Assembly (NCBI GenBank): GCA_029263945.1
Contig: JARIDM010000070.1
Span: forward strand, 1-50,369
Length of the DNA stretch: 50,369 nt
Direction: 5' to 3'
Origin: Sporosarcina sp.
GTDB lineage: Bacteria; Bacillota; Bacilli; Bacillales_A; Planococcaceae
Part shown: in pieces, positions 33,294 to 42,559 of the stretch
How positions within the stretch are numbered: position 1 is the first letter of the stretch
Layout of the letters: every line of letters starts with the position of its first letter
Program-made: the position numbers and the translations under genes
Notes under the pieces: model-generated
The model's database searches: none
Told to the model about the DNA's origin: nothing
Seen by the model: only the letters and a program-made list of their open reading frames with translations

Positions 33294-33327
33294 TATAAAA
33301 ATGGAAGAAAACACTTGGTTTTCTCCC
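33294..33327 (-). terminator. Terminator of purR-ridA
   Basis: A 10-bp stem GGGAGAAAAC / GTTTTCTTCC (one G-U) is followed by ATTTTTAT on the minus strand. Confidence 0.8.
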
Positions 33328-33362
33328 GTTTTTATAATGTATATTGTGACTGAAGACGACTT

Positions 33363-33740
33363 TTAGTCACGTGCTACGGCAATAACTTCGATTTCAATAT
33401 CAACGTCCTTAGGCAACCTCGCGACTTCAACACAAGAACGTGCTGGTGTATGCGCACCAAAATGGCGTGCGTAGACAGCGTTGATCGCTGCAAAGTCATC
33501 CATGTTTTTAATAAAGACCGTCGCCTTTACCACTTGATCTAATGATGAATTTGCTGCAGCTAAAACTGCATTTAAATTCGCAAATACCTGATCAGTTTGT
33601 GCTTCAATCGATCCGTCGATAAGTTCGCCTGTTGGCGTGACTGGAATCTGACCTGAAGTATAAATAAAATCATTCACATTCACTGCCTGTGCATATGGAC
33701 CAAATGCCTCTGGTGCTTTATCTGTAGATACATAATTCAT
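33363..33740 (-). CDS. ridA: RidA-family enamine/imine deaminase (YabJ)
   Basis: RidA hydrolyses reactive 2-aminoacrylate and related imines made by PLP enzymes. The 125-residue protein has the family pattern: YTSGQIPVTPTGEL, the substrate-binding arginine in HTPARSCVEV (about R104), and a C-terminal IEVIAV strand. The ATG at 33740 overlaps the purR stop and uses AAAGGTGG inside purR. The pair purR-yabJ is the same in B. subtilis, where both affect purine control. Confidence 0.95.
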   Translation of the reverse strand: MNYVSTDKAPEAFGPYAQAVNVNDFIYTSGQIPVTPTGELIDGSIEAQTDQVFANLNAVLAAANSSLDQVVKATVFIKNMDDFAAINAVYARHFGAHTPARSCVEVARLPKDVDIEIEVIAVARD

Positions 33741-33741
33741 A

Positions 33742-34569
33742 TTAATTTCCACCTTTCGAGAAATAATTTCCTTCTGTCAATTCAATTGTACGTGCTTTTT
33801 CATTCACACTACAAAGTTTTGCGAGTGATAAATATTGCTCTACGAGAACCTCTTCGTGATGTTCGGCTTCTATCAGAACTGCAATCCCAGCTAATTCACA
33901 ATCAAACTCTTCCAGTAAGTTCTTCATCCCCATCATCGTGCCGCCAGCTTTCATAAAATCATCCGTAAGCAAGACTTTTTGACCACTTTGCATACTTCTC
34001 TTAGATAAAACCATTGTCTGAATGCGACGCGTTGAACCTGATACATAGTTAATACTAACCGTTGAACCTTCTGTCACCTTATTATCTCCGCGCACGACGA
34101 CTACCGGAATATTCAAGTGGCGTGCAATTGCATGCGCAATCGGAATCCCTTTTGTTGCAACGGTCATTATAACGTCAATATCCGTTTCTGCATACGCTGA
34201 TGCAAAAACTTTTCCAATGCGGTCCATCAAACGTGGATTTCCAAGTAAATCACCCATAAATAAGTAACCACCTGGCAGCAACCGATCTTGTTCATCTAGT
34301 TTATTCATTAAATACGTTACGATGTCTCTAACATCTTCTTCTGCCATTTTAGGAATAAACTTCACACCACCCGCTGCTCCAGCAACGGTCAACAACTTTC
34401 CTGCACCTTTACTTTCAAAGGTTTCTTTCACTATAGTTAAATCTTCACTAATCGAAGACTTTGCAGATTGATAACGTTCCGAAAAAAACGTTAATGGAAT
34501 AAGCTGATGTGGATAGTCTAACAAATGACGCGTCATATCTACCAACCGCTCGCTTCTTTTCCATTTCAT
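33742..34569 (-). CDS. purR: Purine operon repressor PurR
   Basis: PurR represses purine genes and is released by PRPP. The 275-residue protein has an N-terminal winged helix (about 1-70, KWKRSERLVDMTRHLL) and a phosphoribosyltransferase-like domain with the PRPP loop LLTDDFMKAGGT (about 195-206). The open frame starts at a TTG at 34584, but GGGAG is placed for the ATG at 34569, which matches the family start. Confidence 0.96.
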   Translation of the reverse strand: MKWKRSERLVDMTRHLLDYPHQLIPLTFFSERYQSAKSSISEDLTIVKETFESKGAGKLLTVAGAAGGVKFIPKMAEEDVRDIVTYLMNKLDEQDRLLPGGYLFMGDLLGNPRLMDRIGKVFASAYAETDIDVIMTVATKGIPIAHAIARHLNIPVVVVRGDNKVTEGSTVSINYVSGSTRRIQTMVLSKRSMQSGQKVLLTDDFMKAGGTMMGMKNLLEEFDCELAGIAVLIEAEHHEEVLVEQYLSLAKLCSVNEKARTIELTEGNYFSKGGN

Positions 34570-34624
34570 GAAACCAACTCCCAAACACGAATATTTAATC
34601 GTAGACTACCATAATCGTACGTCT

Positions 34625-35491
34625 TTAATCAAGTTTATGGCGTTCGCCAATCATCCGAATCGCATAAACTTCCTTACAAAACCCTTTTAATCCATTATAA
34701 ATCCGCGGTACTCTGGCTTCATTCGACACGAGACCAAATACAGTCGGTCCACTTCCGCTCATAAGTACTGCATCGGCGCCGAACTTTTTCATTTGTTCCT
34801 TTAACATGACGACTTCAGGATAAAGTGACATTGTAACAGGCTCTAGTACGTTATTAAGTTTTGTACACATCCGCTCGTAGTCTTTGCCCTCAAGTGCTGC
34901 GACCATACCAGCCGTATCAGGATGAACGACATTTTCTAAGTTTAAGTTATTGTAGATACTCGCCGTTGAAACTGAAATCACTGGTTTCGCTAAGACAACC
35001 CAACAATTTGGCGGAGGTGCTATATTTTGAATGATTTCTCCGCGTCCTGTTGCTAAAGCCGTTCCACCGTATACACAAAAGGGAATATCTGACCCAATTT
35101 CTGCACCGAGATCTGCAAGTTGCTCTGCACTTAGCCCCAAATTCCAAAGACGGTTGAGTCCCCTTAATGTTGCAGCTGCATCTGAACTCCCACCAGCAAG
35201 CCCCGCTGCTACAGGAATGCTTTTTTCAAGTGTAATTTCAACACCTTTCGAGACATTCGCATGTTTCTTTAAAATTTCAGCTGCTTGATAGGCTAAGTTT
35301 TTTCGGTCGTTCGGTACGAATGGCTCTGATGATTTAATCGTTATGTTACCGTCATCAGTAGAGCGAAGCCATACCCGGTCTGCCAGATCAACAGTTGTCA
35401 TCACCATTTCTACTTCATGGTAACCATCGAGCCTTTTATGTAGGACATCAAGCGTCAAGTTAATCTTTGCTGGCGCTTTTTCATATAACAT
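34625..35491 (-). CDS. ispE: 4-diphosphocytidyl-2-C-methyl-D-erythritol kinase
   Basis: IspE is a GHMP kinase of the MEP isoprenoid pathway. The 288-residue protein starts with APAKINLTLDV and has the ATP loop PVAAGLAGGSSDAAA (about 91-105) and the C-terminal SGSGPTVFG. It follows sspF after a terminator and precedes purR, as in B. subtilis. Confidence 0.97.
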   Translation of the reverse strand: MLYEKAPAKINLTLDVLHKRLDGYHEVEMVMTTVDLADRVWLRSTDDGNITIKSSEPFVPNDRKNLAYQAAEILKKHANVSKGVEITLEKSIPVAAGLAGGSSDAAATLRGLNRLWNLGLSAEQLADLGAEIGSDIPFCVYGGTALATGRGEIIQNIAPPPNCWVVLAKPVISVSTASIYNNLNLENVVHPDTAGMVAALEGKDYERMCTKLNNVLEPVTMSLYPEVVMLKEQMKKFGADAVLMSGSGPTVFGLVSNEARVPRIYNGLKGFCKEVYAIRMIGERHKLD

Positions 35492-35608
35492 CCAGCTCCC
35501 CCCAATACCACTTTTCTTTGTTCCCTATTTTACCATACGACAGGGATATTGCACATGTAGATTATAAAATTTCCATTTGATTCGATTGACTGAATCATTC
35601 ATCGTCAA

Positions 35609-35670
35609 CTAAAATAGGGCCTGCTCATCCGTTATGTCGAGCATAACTTCTGAGCAATCCCTATTTTTTA
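35609..35670 (-). terminator. Terminator of sspF
   Basis: A long stem (AAATAGGG-A-TTGCTCA with its near-complement) carries an inner stem GTTATG/CATAAC. T-rich runs lie on both sides, so it may act in both directions. Confidence 0.75.
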
Positions 35671-35695
35671 TCAGCTTTTTTGGAATTTAGGTCGA

Positions 35696-35881
35696 TCAGG
35701 GATTCTTCTTATCTTCTCCGATTCCCTGTTCTGCCATTTGAATCGCACGTTTTACCATATTACCCGCGTCCCGTGCTTTAATGCCACCCCAACCTTCTCG
35801 CTGAACAACATCGTAAAAGCCAAGCTCTTTTGCAATTTCCTCTTTCAATTGCTCAGACATAATACTCCGTTTTCTCGCCAT
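35696..35881 (-). CDS. sspF: Small acid-soluble spore protein SspF (alpha/beta type)
   Basis: SspF belongs to the DNA-binding alpha/beta-type SASP group that protect spore DNA. The 61-residue protein contains the block LGFYDVVQREGWGGIKARDAGNMVKRAI, seen here as ELGFYD, GWGGI and GNMVKRAI. The open frame is longer, but AAAGGAGG fits the ATG at 35881 and gives exactly the B. subtilis length. CATACTA (35912-35918, minus strand) fits a sigma-G -10; the matching -35 is poor and falls in the veg terminator. Confidence 0.95.
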   Translation of the reverse strand: MARKRSIMSEQLKEEIAKELGFYDVVQREGWGGIKARDAGNMVKRAIQMAEQGIGEDKKNP

Positions 35882-35931
35882 TCGGTTTTCCTCCTTTTCA
35901 GCTGACGGCAATAGTATGGCTGAAATCAAAG

Positions 35932-35963
35932 AAAAAACACCTACCAATGTATTGGTAGGTGTT
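35932..35963 (-). terminator. Terminator of veg
   Basis: A perfect 12-bp stem AACACCTACCAA / TTGGTAGGTGTT with loop TGTA is followed by six T residues on the minus strand. Confidence 0.88.
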
Positions 35964-36003
35964 AATAGATGTTAATAACTAAAATAAGAACAATAATAAT
36001 CGA

Positions 36004-36270
36004 CTACTTAACTACAAACTCTGTCTGACCTGCGCTGTCAAGGACAGTTATTTCAACCGCATCGGTTAAAATATCCGCATAGCTGTAAGATACTCGCTCA
36101 AAAGAGCTTTCTTCTTGATCGAGTTCAACGACGAATACTGCACGATATGTTTCACTTAAAACTCCAGTTCTTTCAATCGTTCTTCTTCGGCCACCGTTTA
36201 CTTTTAAATGCAAACGTTTCCCTAAATGAGAATCCAATAACTTCTTAATGTCCGCTAATGTCTTTGGCAC
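36004..36270 (-). CDS. veg: Veg protein
   Basis: Veg is a short, highly expressed protein; in B. subtilis it is linked to biofilm gene expression and spore outgrowth. The 88-residue protein has the conserved ADIKKLLDSHLGKRL and the GGRRRTIERTGVLSETY region. The start is GTG at 36270 with GAGGTG upstream. Tandem strong promoters lie upstream. In B. subtilis yabG separates it from rsmA; here nothing does. Confidence 0.94.
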   Translation of the reverse strand: MPKTLADIKKLLDSHLGKRLHLKVNGGRRRTIERTGVLSETYRAVFVVELDQEESSFERVSYSYADILTDAVEITVLDSAGQTEFVVK

Positions 36271-36294
36271 TTCGCTAACACCTCACTAGACATA

Positions 36295-36323
36295 ACTATA
36301 ACACAAAAAAAGATTTCTGTCAA
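36295..36323 (-). promoter_or_regulatory. Strong sigma-A promoter of veg
   Basis: Perfect TTGACA and TATAGT on the minus strand are exactly 17 bp apart. The B. subtilis veg promoter is one of the strongest sigma-A promoters. Confidence 0.85.
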
Positions 36324-36335
36324 TTAAATATTTCA

Positions 36336-36364
36336 GTTTAACAAAGATCTATTGGTCTTGTCAA
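36336..36364 (-). promoter_or_regulatory. Possible second, upstream veg promoter
   Basis: A second TTGACA lies 17 bp before TTAAAC on the minus strand, 41 bp upstream of the first promoter. The -10 is weak. Confidence 0.4.
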
Positions 36365-36421
36365 TCCTTTTTCTCTAGAAAATACACTTAAAGTCAAAAC
36401 GTAAGAATTCCGCCATTTTTA

Positions 36422-37303
36422 TCAACTCGAAAAATCAGCATATAAAGCGTTCGAGAGTTTTGCAAACTCTTCTACTGTAAGGGTTTCTCCTCTTCTACTT
36501 GGATCGATATCAACACTATTCAACTTTTCAACAAGTAGTTCTTTTTTCAACTTTCCCTCTGGCAAGGAAGTTTGCAAGTTGTTTATAATTGTTTTGCGTC
36601 GCTGTACAAAGGAACCTTTTGATACCTGAAACAGGAAATTTTCATCGATTACCTCTGCAAGTGGTGTCGTTTTTCTAGTCAATTTTAAAACTGCTGATTC
36701 CACATTTGGTTGTGGCACAAAAACAGTTTTAGGAACAATCATCGAGACCTCTGCATCCATGTAATATTGAATGGCAATAGACAAAGAACCGTACGCTTTT
36801 GTACCAGGATTAGCCGTAATGCGGTCTGCGACTTCTTTCTGCATCATAATAATCATGCCTGTTATCGCAACCTTTTCCATCAAAAACTTCATAATAATGG
36901 GTGTCGTTACGTAATACGGAAGATTTGCAACAACCACTACATCATCATATTCTGAAAAGTAGTCCGACATCGTTTGCTGAAGATCCGCTTGCAATATATC
37001 TTGGTGAATTACAGTCACGTTATCATAGGGTGACATTGTATCTTCAAGAACAGGCAAAAGCCTTCCATCAATTTCAAATGCCACTACTTTTCCCGCGCTT
37101 CTCGCAAGGTGCTCGGTTAGTGCGCCAATACCTGGTCCAATCTCGATTACACCCGTTTTCTTTGAGAGTCCTGCATGTGATACAATATTTCCCAAGACAT
37201 TTGGATCGATTAAAAAGTTTTGCCCCAAACTCTTTTTAAAAGAAAAGCCGTGCTTTTTCAGGATTTCTTTTGTCCTCATCGGAGTTGCAATATCCTTCAT
37301 CAT
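36422..37303 (-). CDS. rsmA: 16S rRNA dimethyladenosine transferase RsmA (KsgA)
   Basis: RsmA dimethylates A1518 and A1519 of 16S rRNA late in 30S assembly. The 293-residue enzyme has KSLGQNFLID, the SAM-binding GPGIGALTEHL (about 56-66), and the catalytic NLPYY (about 126-130). Its ATG lies one base after the rnmV stop, with AAGGAGG inside the rnmV end, so it is coupled to rnmV. Confidence 0.97.
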   Translation of the reverse strand: MMKDIATPMRTKEILKKHGFSFKKSLGQNFLIDPNVLGNIVSHAGLSKKTGVIEIGPGIGALTEHLARSAGKVVAFEIDGRLLPVLEDTMSPYDNVTVIHQDILQADLQQTMSDYFSEYDDVVVVANLPYYVTTPIIMKFLMEKVAITGMIIMMQKEVADRITANPGTKAYGSLSIAIQYYMDAEVSMIVPKTVFVPQPNVESAVLKLTRKTTPLAEVIDENFLFQVSKGSFVQRRKTIINNLQTSLPEGKLKKELLVEKLNSVDIDPSRRGETLTVEEFAKLSNALYADFSS

Positions 37304-37304
37304 T

Positions 37305-37859
37305 TCAATTTTCCTCCTTATCGAGAACTGCTAAAGCTTCCCTTAACTTTTCCGAACTAATTCTGAACATCTCCAAACGTTTCTTTAAGCCTTTTCCATT
37401 CACTTGACCGATTTGTAGTAGTTCGCTCACTCGGTCACGTCTTCTACGCGCCTCGGGATGGCCGATAAGCTTTGCTGCCATCAGGTCAACAAGCAGAATC
37501 TCAATTGCCGGTCGGTCCTCAACTGAATAGACCGCACGAATCGCCTCTTGAATATCTGCATCTTTCGCATGTTCAATACCGAGGCCTTTGCCATTTTTAG
37601 CAATCGTCTTCTTTTTCTCAAGAAATGCATGCTTTACACCCGGTACACGTTCTTCTATAATCGCACGAATTCTTCTGCCTGGATAATCAGGATCTGTGAA
37701 AACAATTACACCCCGCATCTCCATCGCATGTTGAATTCGCACCAATGTCATTTCATCAATTGCAGAACCATTCGTTTCAATCGTATCCGCGCCGGTTGCA
37801 CGCTTAACCGCTACAGTATCAGATTTTCCTTCAACTACTATTATTTCTTTTATATTCAC
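37305..37859 (-). CDS. rnmV: Ribonuclease M5 (5S rRNA maturation)
   Basis: RNase M5 trims 5S rRNA precursor. The 184-residue protein begins with the TOPRIM glutamate motif VVEGKSD (E10) and carries the DPDYPG acidic motif near 57-62, both typical of TOPRIM nucleases. The start is GTG at 37859 with GAGG upstream. It pairs with rsmA. Confidence 0.95.
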   Translation of the reverse strand: MNIKEIIVVEGKSDTVAVKRATGADTIETNGSAIDEMTLVRIQHAMEMRGVIVFTDPDYPGRRIRAIIEERVPGVKHAFLEKKKTIAKNGKGLGIEHAKDADIQEAIRAVYSVEDRPAIEILLVDLMAAKLIGHPEARRRRDRVSELLQIGQVNGKGLKKRLEMFRISSEKLREALAVLDKEEN

Positions 37860-37962
37860 AAAAGGTCCTCTTTCCCTTACATTCTTTCCATAATTCTACG
37901 CTCCACACTGTCATATGTAAAATAAAGAAACGCTAGCCATCATCGGAGCAAACGTTGTTGTC

Positions 37963-38003
37963 CAATTAAAATAATCCGCAGGACATTTGACAGCCCTACG
38001 GAT
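37963..38003 (-). terminator. Terminator of yabE
   Basis: A 9-bp stem ATCCGTAGG / CCTGCGGAT is followed by TATTTTAATT on the minus strand, just past the yabE stop. Confidence 0.75.
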
Positions 38004-38008
38004 TTATA

Positions 38009-39247
38009 TCAATTCATTACTTTAATTTTTACTTGACGTCTACCAAAACTATAAGCTGCTTGTTTTGTCGGCATATGAATATCTATTCGATTCCCTTTAA
38101 TTGCACCACCAGTATCGCCTGCAATTGCATAGCCGTAACCTTCAACCCAAACTTTTGAACCAAGTCGAATCACACTAGGATCGACTGCAATTACTTTTAA
38201 ATTCGGATTGGTATTTAAATTGATGCCCGTTGCGGTAATGCCCGAACATCCACTACAACCCGCTGTGTATGCAGTAGCCGATACGTAAAACTCTTTACCT
38301 CCAGCCGGAGCACCCGAATCATTCCTTGAAACGGTTGTTTTCCCAGGTGTTGAAGACGTAGATGCATCCGCAACCATCACTTTCGTACCGACAGAGACAA
38401 TTTTCTTTGTAGGTTCTTTAATCGTCGTTTCTTTCACCAGCGAACGAGAAACTTCTTTTCCGTTCTCTTTGACGATTTCATACTCGCGTGAAACCGTACC
38501 TTTTTTACCTTCTTGGACCACTTGTTCGCGTCCTTTTAATAACGATTTATCATTGCGTGTTTCAACCGCAAATTTTTCTTCTTCTTCAACGACATCCATC
38601 GTTTTCTCAACGCGCACGATGTGTACAGTTGACGCTGGTTCGATTAAATCAGTTAGATCTCCTTCTAGTCGATCATACTCAGCCATTTCGATGCCTTCTT
38701 TTTTTAGAAACTCATCGATTGTTGTTCGCGTCGACCAAAAGCTTACTTCTTCACCACCGTCAACAAGCTTAAATTCAAATGCTTTGTTGACAGTAATCGT
38801 ATCTTGTTCGTCTATTTTTGAACGTAGACTTGGACTTACTTCGTCATGTTCAGTAAGTTCAATGCCGGCTTCTTCCAGCACTTCGCCTACAGTTCTTTTC
38901 GTTGTCCAAAGAGATTGCTCCTCTTCGCCTACGGTTAATGCTACTTGTTTAGATTGTTCCCACCTAATGGCTAAGCCATTTTCAACAGGTGTATTCATTG
39001 AGGGTGTTACTATATCATGCTCTGAAACTTCAATTTCCTCGTCGGAAAGAAGTTTTGCCACTGTGCTTGCGTATGTTTTAATTTCTTGTTGCTCACCGTT
39101 CACAGCTAGTGTGACCGATTTTTTATTTCCTTCGTATAAGGCTAATGATACAACCGAAACGAATATCGTCGTAACGATAATGGAAATTGCAATTTGTTTG
39201 CTCCTCAATGAAGTATAGAACAGACTTTTCATGGGACTTCTTTTCAT
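38009..39247 (-). CDS. yabE: YabE: Rpf-like cell-wall protein with DUF348, G5 and 3D domains
   Basis: The 412-residue exported protein has an N-terminal membrane/signal segment (about 17-40), three ubiquitin-like DUF348 repeats (about 45-225), a G5 domain (about 230-305), a Ser/Thr-rich linker, and a C-terminal 3D domain whose aspartates are visible in AVDPSVIRLG, IAGDTGGAIKG and RIDIHM. The family is related to resuscitation-promoting muralytic enzymes. The frame is open to 39355, but AAGGAGGAG fits the ATG at 39247. It has a near-perfect promoter. Confidence 0.94.
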   Translation of the reverse strand: MKRSPMKSLFYTSLRSKQIAISIIVTTIFVSVVSLALYEGNKKSVTLAVNGEQQEIKTYASTVAKLLSDEEIEVSEHDIVTPSMNTPVENGLAIRWEQSKQVALTVGEEEQSLWTTKRTVGEVLEEAGIELTEHDEVSPSLRSKIDEQDTITVNKAFEFKLVDGGEEVSFWSTRTTIDEFLKKEGIEMAEYDRLEGDLTDLIEPASTVHIVRVEKTMDVVEEEEKFAVETRNDKSLLKGREQVVQEGKKGTVSREYEIVKENGKEVSRSLVKETTIKEPTKKIVSVGTKVMVADASTSSTPGKTTVSRNDSGAPAGGKEFYVSATAYTAGCSGCSGITATGINLNTNPNLKVIAVDPSVIRLGSKVWVEGYGYAIAGDTGGAIKGNRIDIHMPTKQAAYSFGRRQVKIKVMN

Positions 39248-39277
39248 GAAAAAAACTCCTCCTTCATCACTCGTGTG

Positions 39278-39306
39278 ATTATATAATGTGATTTTGTACG
39301 TGTCAA
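39278..39306 (-). promoter_or_regulatory. Sigma-A consensus promoter of yabE
   Basis: Perfect TTGACA and perfect TATAAT are exactly 17 bp apart on the minus strand. Confidence 0.85.
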
Positions 39307-39378
39307 CACATACGTTTACATTTTCTTTACGTGAAAAAACACGACTATATTCCAAAGTATGGTAAACATTACTTCTTT

Positions 39379-40149
39379 TTATTCATTTATTTTAAATAAA
39401 GATTTTGCATTAGCTGTTGTCGCTGCTGCAACCTCTTCAACTGTAATTCCTTTAATACTTGCAATTTCTTCCGCCACTAACGTGACGTACACTGGTTCGT
39501 TTCGTTTCCCACGGTAAGGATGGGGCGTTAAATAAGGTGCATCTGTTTCGATTAACAATTTATTTAATGGAATTTCGGCCGCCACTTCTTTTGGGGCCTT
39601 TGCATTTTTAAAAGTAACAGGACCACCCAGTGAAATCATAAAATTCATCTCGATACACGCTTTTGCGGTTTCAACGCTTCCACCGAAACAGTGCATAATC
39701 CCGCCAGTTTCTGAGGCATTCTCTTCCTTCAAAATGCGAACGACATCTGCTGTGGCATCCCGATTATGAATGATAATTGGTAATTTCACTTTTTTAGCGA
39801 GTTGGATTTGCTTACGAAATACACTTTGCTGAATGTCTTTTGGTGACTTGTCCCAATGGTAATCCAGTCCAGTTTCTCCAATTCCAACAACTTTCGGATG
39901 TGCTGCCAATGATTCAATCCAGGCTAAGTCTTCGTCGGTACAATCGATCGCATCTACTGGATGCCAACCAACCACCGCATAGATAAATGGGTGTTCTTCC
40001 GCTAATGCCATCGCTTTAATGATGGTTTTACGGTCGAATCCAACGACCACCATCTTTGTTACACCTGCTGCTAGCGCACGTGCGATGACCTCGTCAACAT
40101 CTTCTTCGTATTGGTCTGCGTTTAAATGAACATGTGTATCAATAAACAT
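39379..40149 (-). CDS. tatD: TatD-family metal-dependent deoxyribonuclease (YabD)
   Basis: TatD enzymes are TIM-barrel metal-dependent nucleases. The 256-residue protein has the N-terminal metal site DTHVHLN, GETGLDYH (about 91-98), the histidine in PIIIHNRDA (about 130), and the late aspartate in LIETDAPYL. GGAGAGAG precedes the ATG. It is placed after metG as in B. subtilis. Confidence 0.95.
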   Translation of the reverse strand: MFIDTHVHLNADQYEEDVDEVIARALAAGVTKMVVVGFDRKTIIKAMALAEEHPFIYAVVGWHPVDAIDCTDEDLAWIESLAAHPKVVGIGETGLDYHWDKSPKDIQQSVFRKQIQLAKKVKLPIIIHNRDATADVVRILKEENASETGGIMHCFGGSVETAKACIEMNFMISLGGPVTFKNAKAPKEVAAEIPLNKLLIETDAPYLTPHPYRGKRNEPVYVTLVAEEIASIKGITVEEVAAATTANAKSLFKINE

Positions 40150-40300
40150 AGTTACTCTCTCCTTACGCCTGTACTATTGTAGTTCAGTAAAACATTTCTT
40201 TTGTGACATTTATATTACAATACCATTACAATGCGTGCATAAACTTTAAGGATCTTGTTTTTAAAGACGGTTTAGCTTGAAACCACTCCTAATTTTAAGC

Positions 40301-40338
40301 AAAAAAAAGCAACGTTTATTGATAAAAACGTTGCTTTT
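40301..40338 (-). terminator. Terminator of metG
   Basis: A perfect 13-bp stem AAAAGCAACGTTT with its complement and an eight-base loop is followed by T residues on the minus strand, about 55 bases past the stop. Confidence 0.88.
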
Positions 40339-40394
40339 ACTATTTTTTTGATATTTGTTATAAATGTCGGCTACTTCCGTACTTTATTTCATTT

Positions 40395-42353
40395 TCATTT
40401 CACGGTTGAACCATTTTCTAATGCTGGATCTACAGTGGCAAGTTTTAAAACTCCATCAGACTGACCTGCTAAGACCATTCCTTGCGAAAGCTCTCCGCGT
40501 AATTTCACTGGTTTTAAATTGGCTACTACAATCACTTTTTCACCAATTAATGCTTCAGGTTCGTAATATTCAGCAATTCCTGAAACAACTTGTCTTTTCT
40601 CGAAACCAAGATCCAATTGTAGTTTGAGTAATTTATCGGTCTTTGGAATCTTTTCACACGCAATAACCGTCGCAACACGCAAATCTACTTCCATAAAATC
40701 CTCAAAAGTAATTTCTTTTTTAACTTCTGGAGTTTCTATTTGCTTCGGCGCCACTTCTTTAGGTGCTGTAATGGACATTTGCTCGCGAATATAGGCGATT
40801 TCTACTTCAGCATCAAGCCTCGGGAATATTGGAACGCCTTTACTCACCACTTTTGTACCCGCTAAAACGGTATTAAAGTTTCCAAGTGAATCCCATTTAA
40901 GTGCTTTTTCATCGAGTCCTAATTGTGTAATTATTTTCTTAGGAGATTCAGTCATCATCGGCTGTAAAAGAATAGCAATATGGCGAAGAGATGAAGTTAG
41001 ATTTACCATAACAGACGCCAACTTCAACCGTTCATTCTCATCTTTTGCAAGAACCCACGGCGCCGTTTCATCAACGTACTTATTCGTTCTTGAAACAAGT
41101 GCCCATAAGTCAGTAAGTGCGATGCTATATTGCATCTTATCCATAGAACGCTCATACTTTTCAATTGTTTTCTTAATGAAATCTTGTAAAGGCTCATCAA
41201 AACTAGTCGGTACAAGATTTTCTGTTGGAATAACACCATCAAAGTATTGGTTGATCATCGATACTGTTCTGTTCAATAAGTTTCCAAGGTCATTCGCGAG
41301 ATCGTAATTCGTTCTCTCTACGAATGTTTCTGGTGAAAAGACGCCATCTTGGCCAAATGGCAATTCACGAAGAAGGAAGTAACGCGTAGCATCAAGTCCA
41401 TAACGATCAACAAGCATCTCCGGATAAACAACGTTTCCTTTTGACTTCGACATCTTGCCGTCTTTCATCATAATAAAGCCGTGTGCGAAAACCTTCTTTG
41501 GTAAAGGTAAATCCAAAGCCATTAGGAAGATTGGCCAGTAAATCGTATGGAAACGTACAATGTCTTTACCCACGACATGAACATCTGCTGGCCAGTATTT
41601 GTTAAACAGGGACTCATCATCAGATCCGTAACCAAGTGCTGTAATATAGTTAGTCAGTGCATCGACCCACACATATATGACGTGCGCTGGATCACTTGGA
41701 ACTTTTATGCCCCAATCAAATGACATACGTGAAACTGACAGATCTTCAAGACCCGGTTTAATAAAGTTATTAATCATTTCATTTTTTCTAGATTCTGGTT
41801 CAATGAAAGTTGGATGATCTTCGTAAAACTGAAGTAATCGATCCGCATATTTTTTCATATTAAAGAAATAAGATTCTTCCTTGACTCTTTGTACGGGTCG
41901 TCCACAATCTGGGCAATTTCCATCTACAAGTTGTGTTTCTGAGAAGTAAGACTCACAAGGCGTACAATGCCATCCTTCATACTCACCTTTATAAATATCC
42001 CCATTTTCAAGAAACTTATTGAAAATTTTCTTAACACTTTCCTTATGGCGAACCTCAGTCGTACGGATAAAGTCATCATATGAGATATCCATCTTTTGCC
42101 AAAGTTCTTTAGCGCTTGCTGTAATGCCGTCTACATATTCTTGAGGTGGCAATCCAGCTTTATCGGCAACTTCCTGGATCTTTAATCCGTGTTCGTCCAT
42201 TCCTGTTAAAAAACGTACATCGTATCCACGTAATCTTTTATAGCGCGCTGCTGCATCTGATGCAACGGTCGTATATGCAGTACCAATATGGAATTTTCCA
42301 CTCGGGTAATAAATAGGTGTTGTAATATAAAATGTTTTTTGCTGTTCAGTCAC
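40395..42353 (-). CDS. metG: Methionyl-tRNA synthetase
   Basis: MetG charges tRNA-Met. The class I signatures HIGT (in GKFHIGTAY, about 19-22) and KMSKSKGN (about 300) are present. A zinc-knuckle CTPC...CPDC lies at about 126-146, and a C-terminal EMAP/OB tRNA-binding domain covers about 550-652. The longest frame runs to 42416, but GGAGG is placed for the GTG at 42353, giving 652 residues. No T-box is visible upstream; TTGTAT and TAGAAT 17 bp apart may be the promoter. Confidence 0.96.
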   Translation of the reverse strand: MTEQQKTFYITTPIYYPSGKFHIGTAYTTVASDAAARYKRLRGYDVRFLTGMDEHGLKIQEVADKAGLPPQEYVDGITASAKELWQKMDISYDDFIRTTEVRHKESVKKIFNKFLENGDIYKGEYEGWHCTPCESYFSETQLVDGNCPDCGRPVQRVKEESYFFNMKKYADRLLQFYEDHPTFIEPESRKNEMINNFIKPGLEDLSVSRMSFDWGIKVPSDPAHVIYVWVDALTNYITALGYGSDDESLFNKYWPADVHVVGKDIVRFHTIYWPIFLMALDLPLPKKVFAHGFIMMKDGKMSKSKGNVVYPEMLVDRYGLDATRYFLLRELPFGQDGVFSPETFVERTNYDLANDLGNLLNRTVSMINQYFDGVIPTENLVPTSFDEPLQDFIKKTIEKYERSMDKMQYSIALTDLWALVSRTNKYVDETAPWVLAKDENERLKLASVMVNLTSSLRHIAILLQPMMTESPKKIITQLGLDEKALKWDSLGNFNTVLAGTKVVSKGVPIFPRLDAEVEIAYIREQMSITAPKEVAPKQIETPEVKKEITFEDFMEVDLRVATVIACEKIPKTDKLLKLQLDLGFEKRQVVSGIAEYYEPEALIGEKVIVVANLKPVKLRGELSQGMVLAGQSDGVLKLATVDPALENGSTVK

Positions 42354-42517
42354 GAAAATTCCTCCAGTACAATTGTTTATACGTTCTATTCTATCTAAAT
42401 TATAAGAGCGATACAATGTTATTCACTGTACTTCTGTTGCTTTTACAGTAAACACTTTTCAGAATCCGTTTATTGTTATTCAACGAATACTATTAATTCT
42501 ACAAAATAACTAGATTT

Positions 42518-42559
42518 CAAGGTTGTTTGATTGACGTTAATTGGAAACCTTGTTATGAT
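42518..42559 (+). promoter_or_regulatory. Promoter of abrB with flanking inverted repeat
   Basis: TTGACG (42531-42536) and TATGAT (42554-42559) are 17 bp apart. CAAGGTT (42518-42524) and AACCTTG (42546-42552) form a 7-bp inverted repeat around the -35 and spacer, a possible operator. Confidence 0.65.

Noticed and set aside
34585..34624. PurBox-like CGAATATT before purR
   Set aside because: A single short match without the usual paired arrangement is too weak to claim autoregulation.
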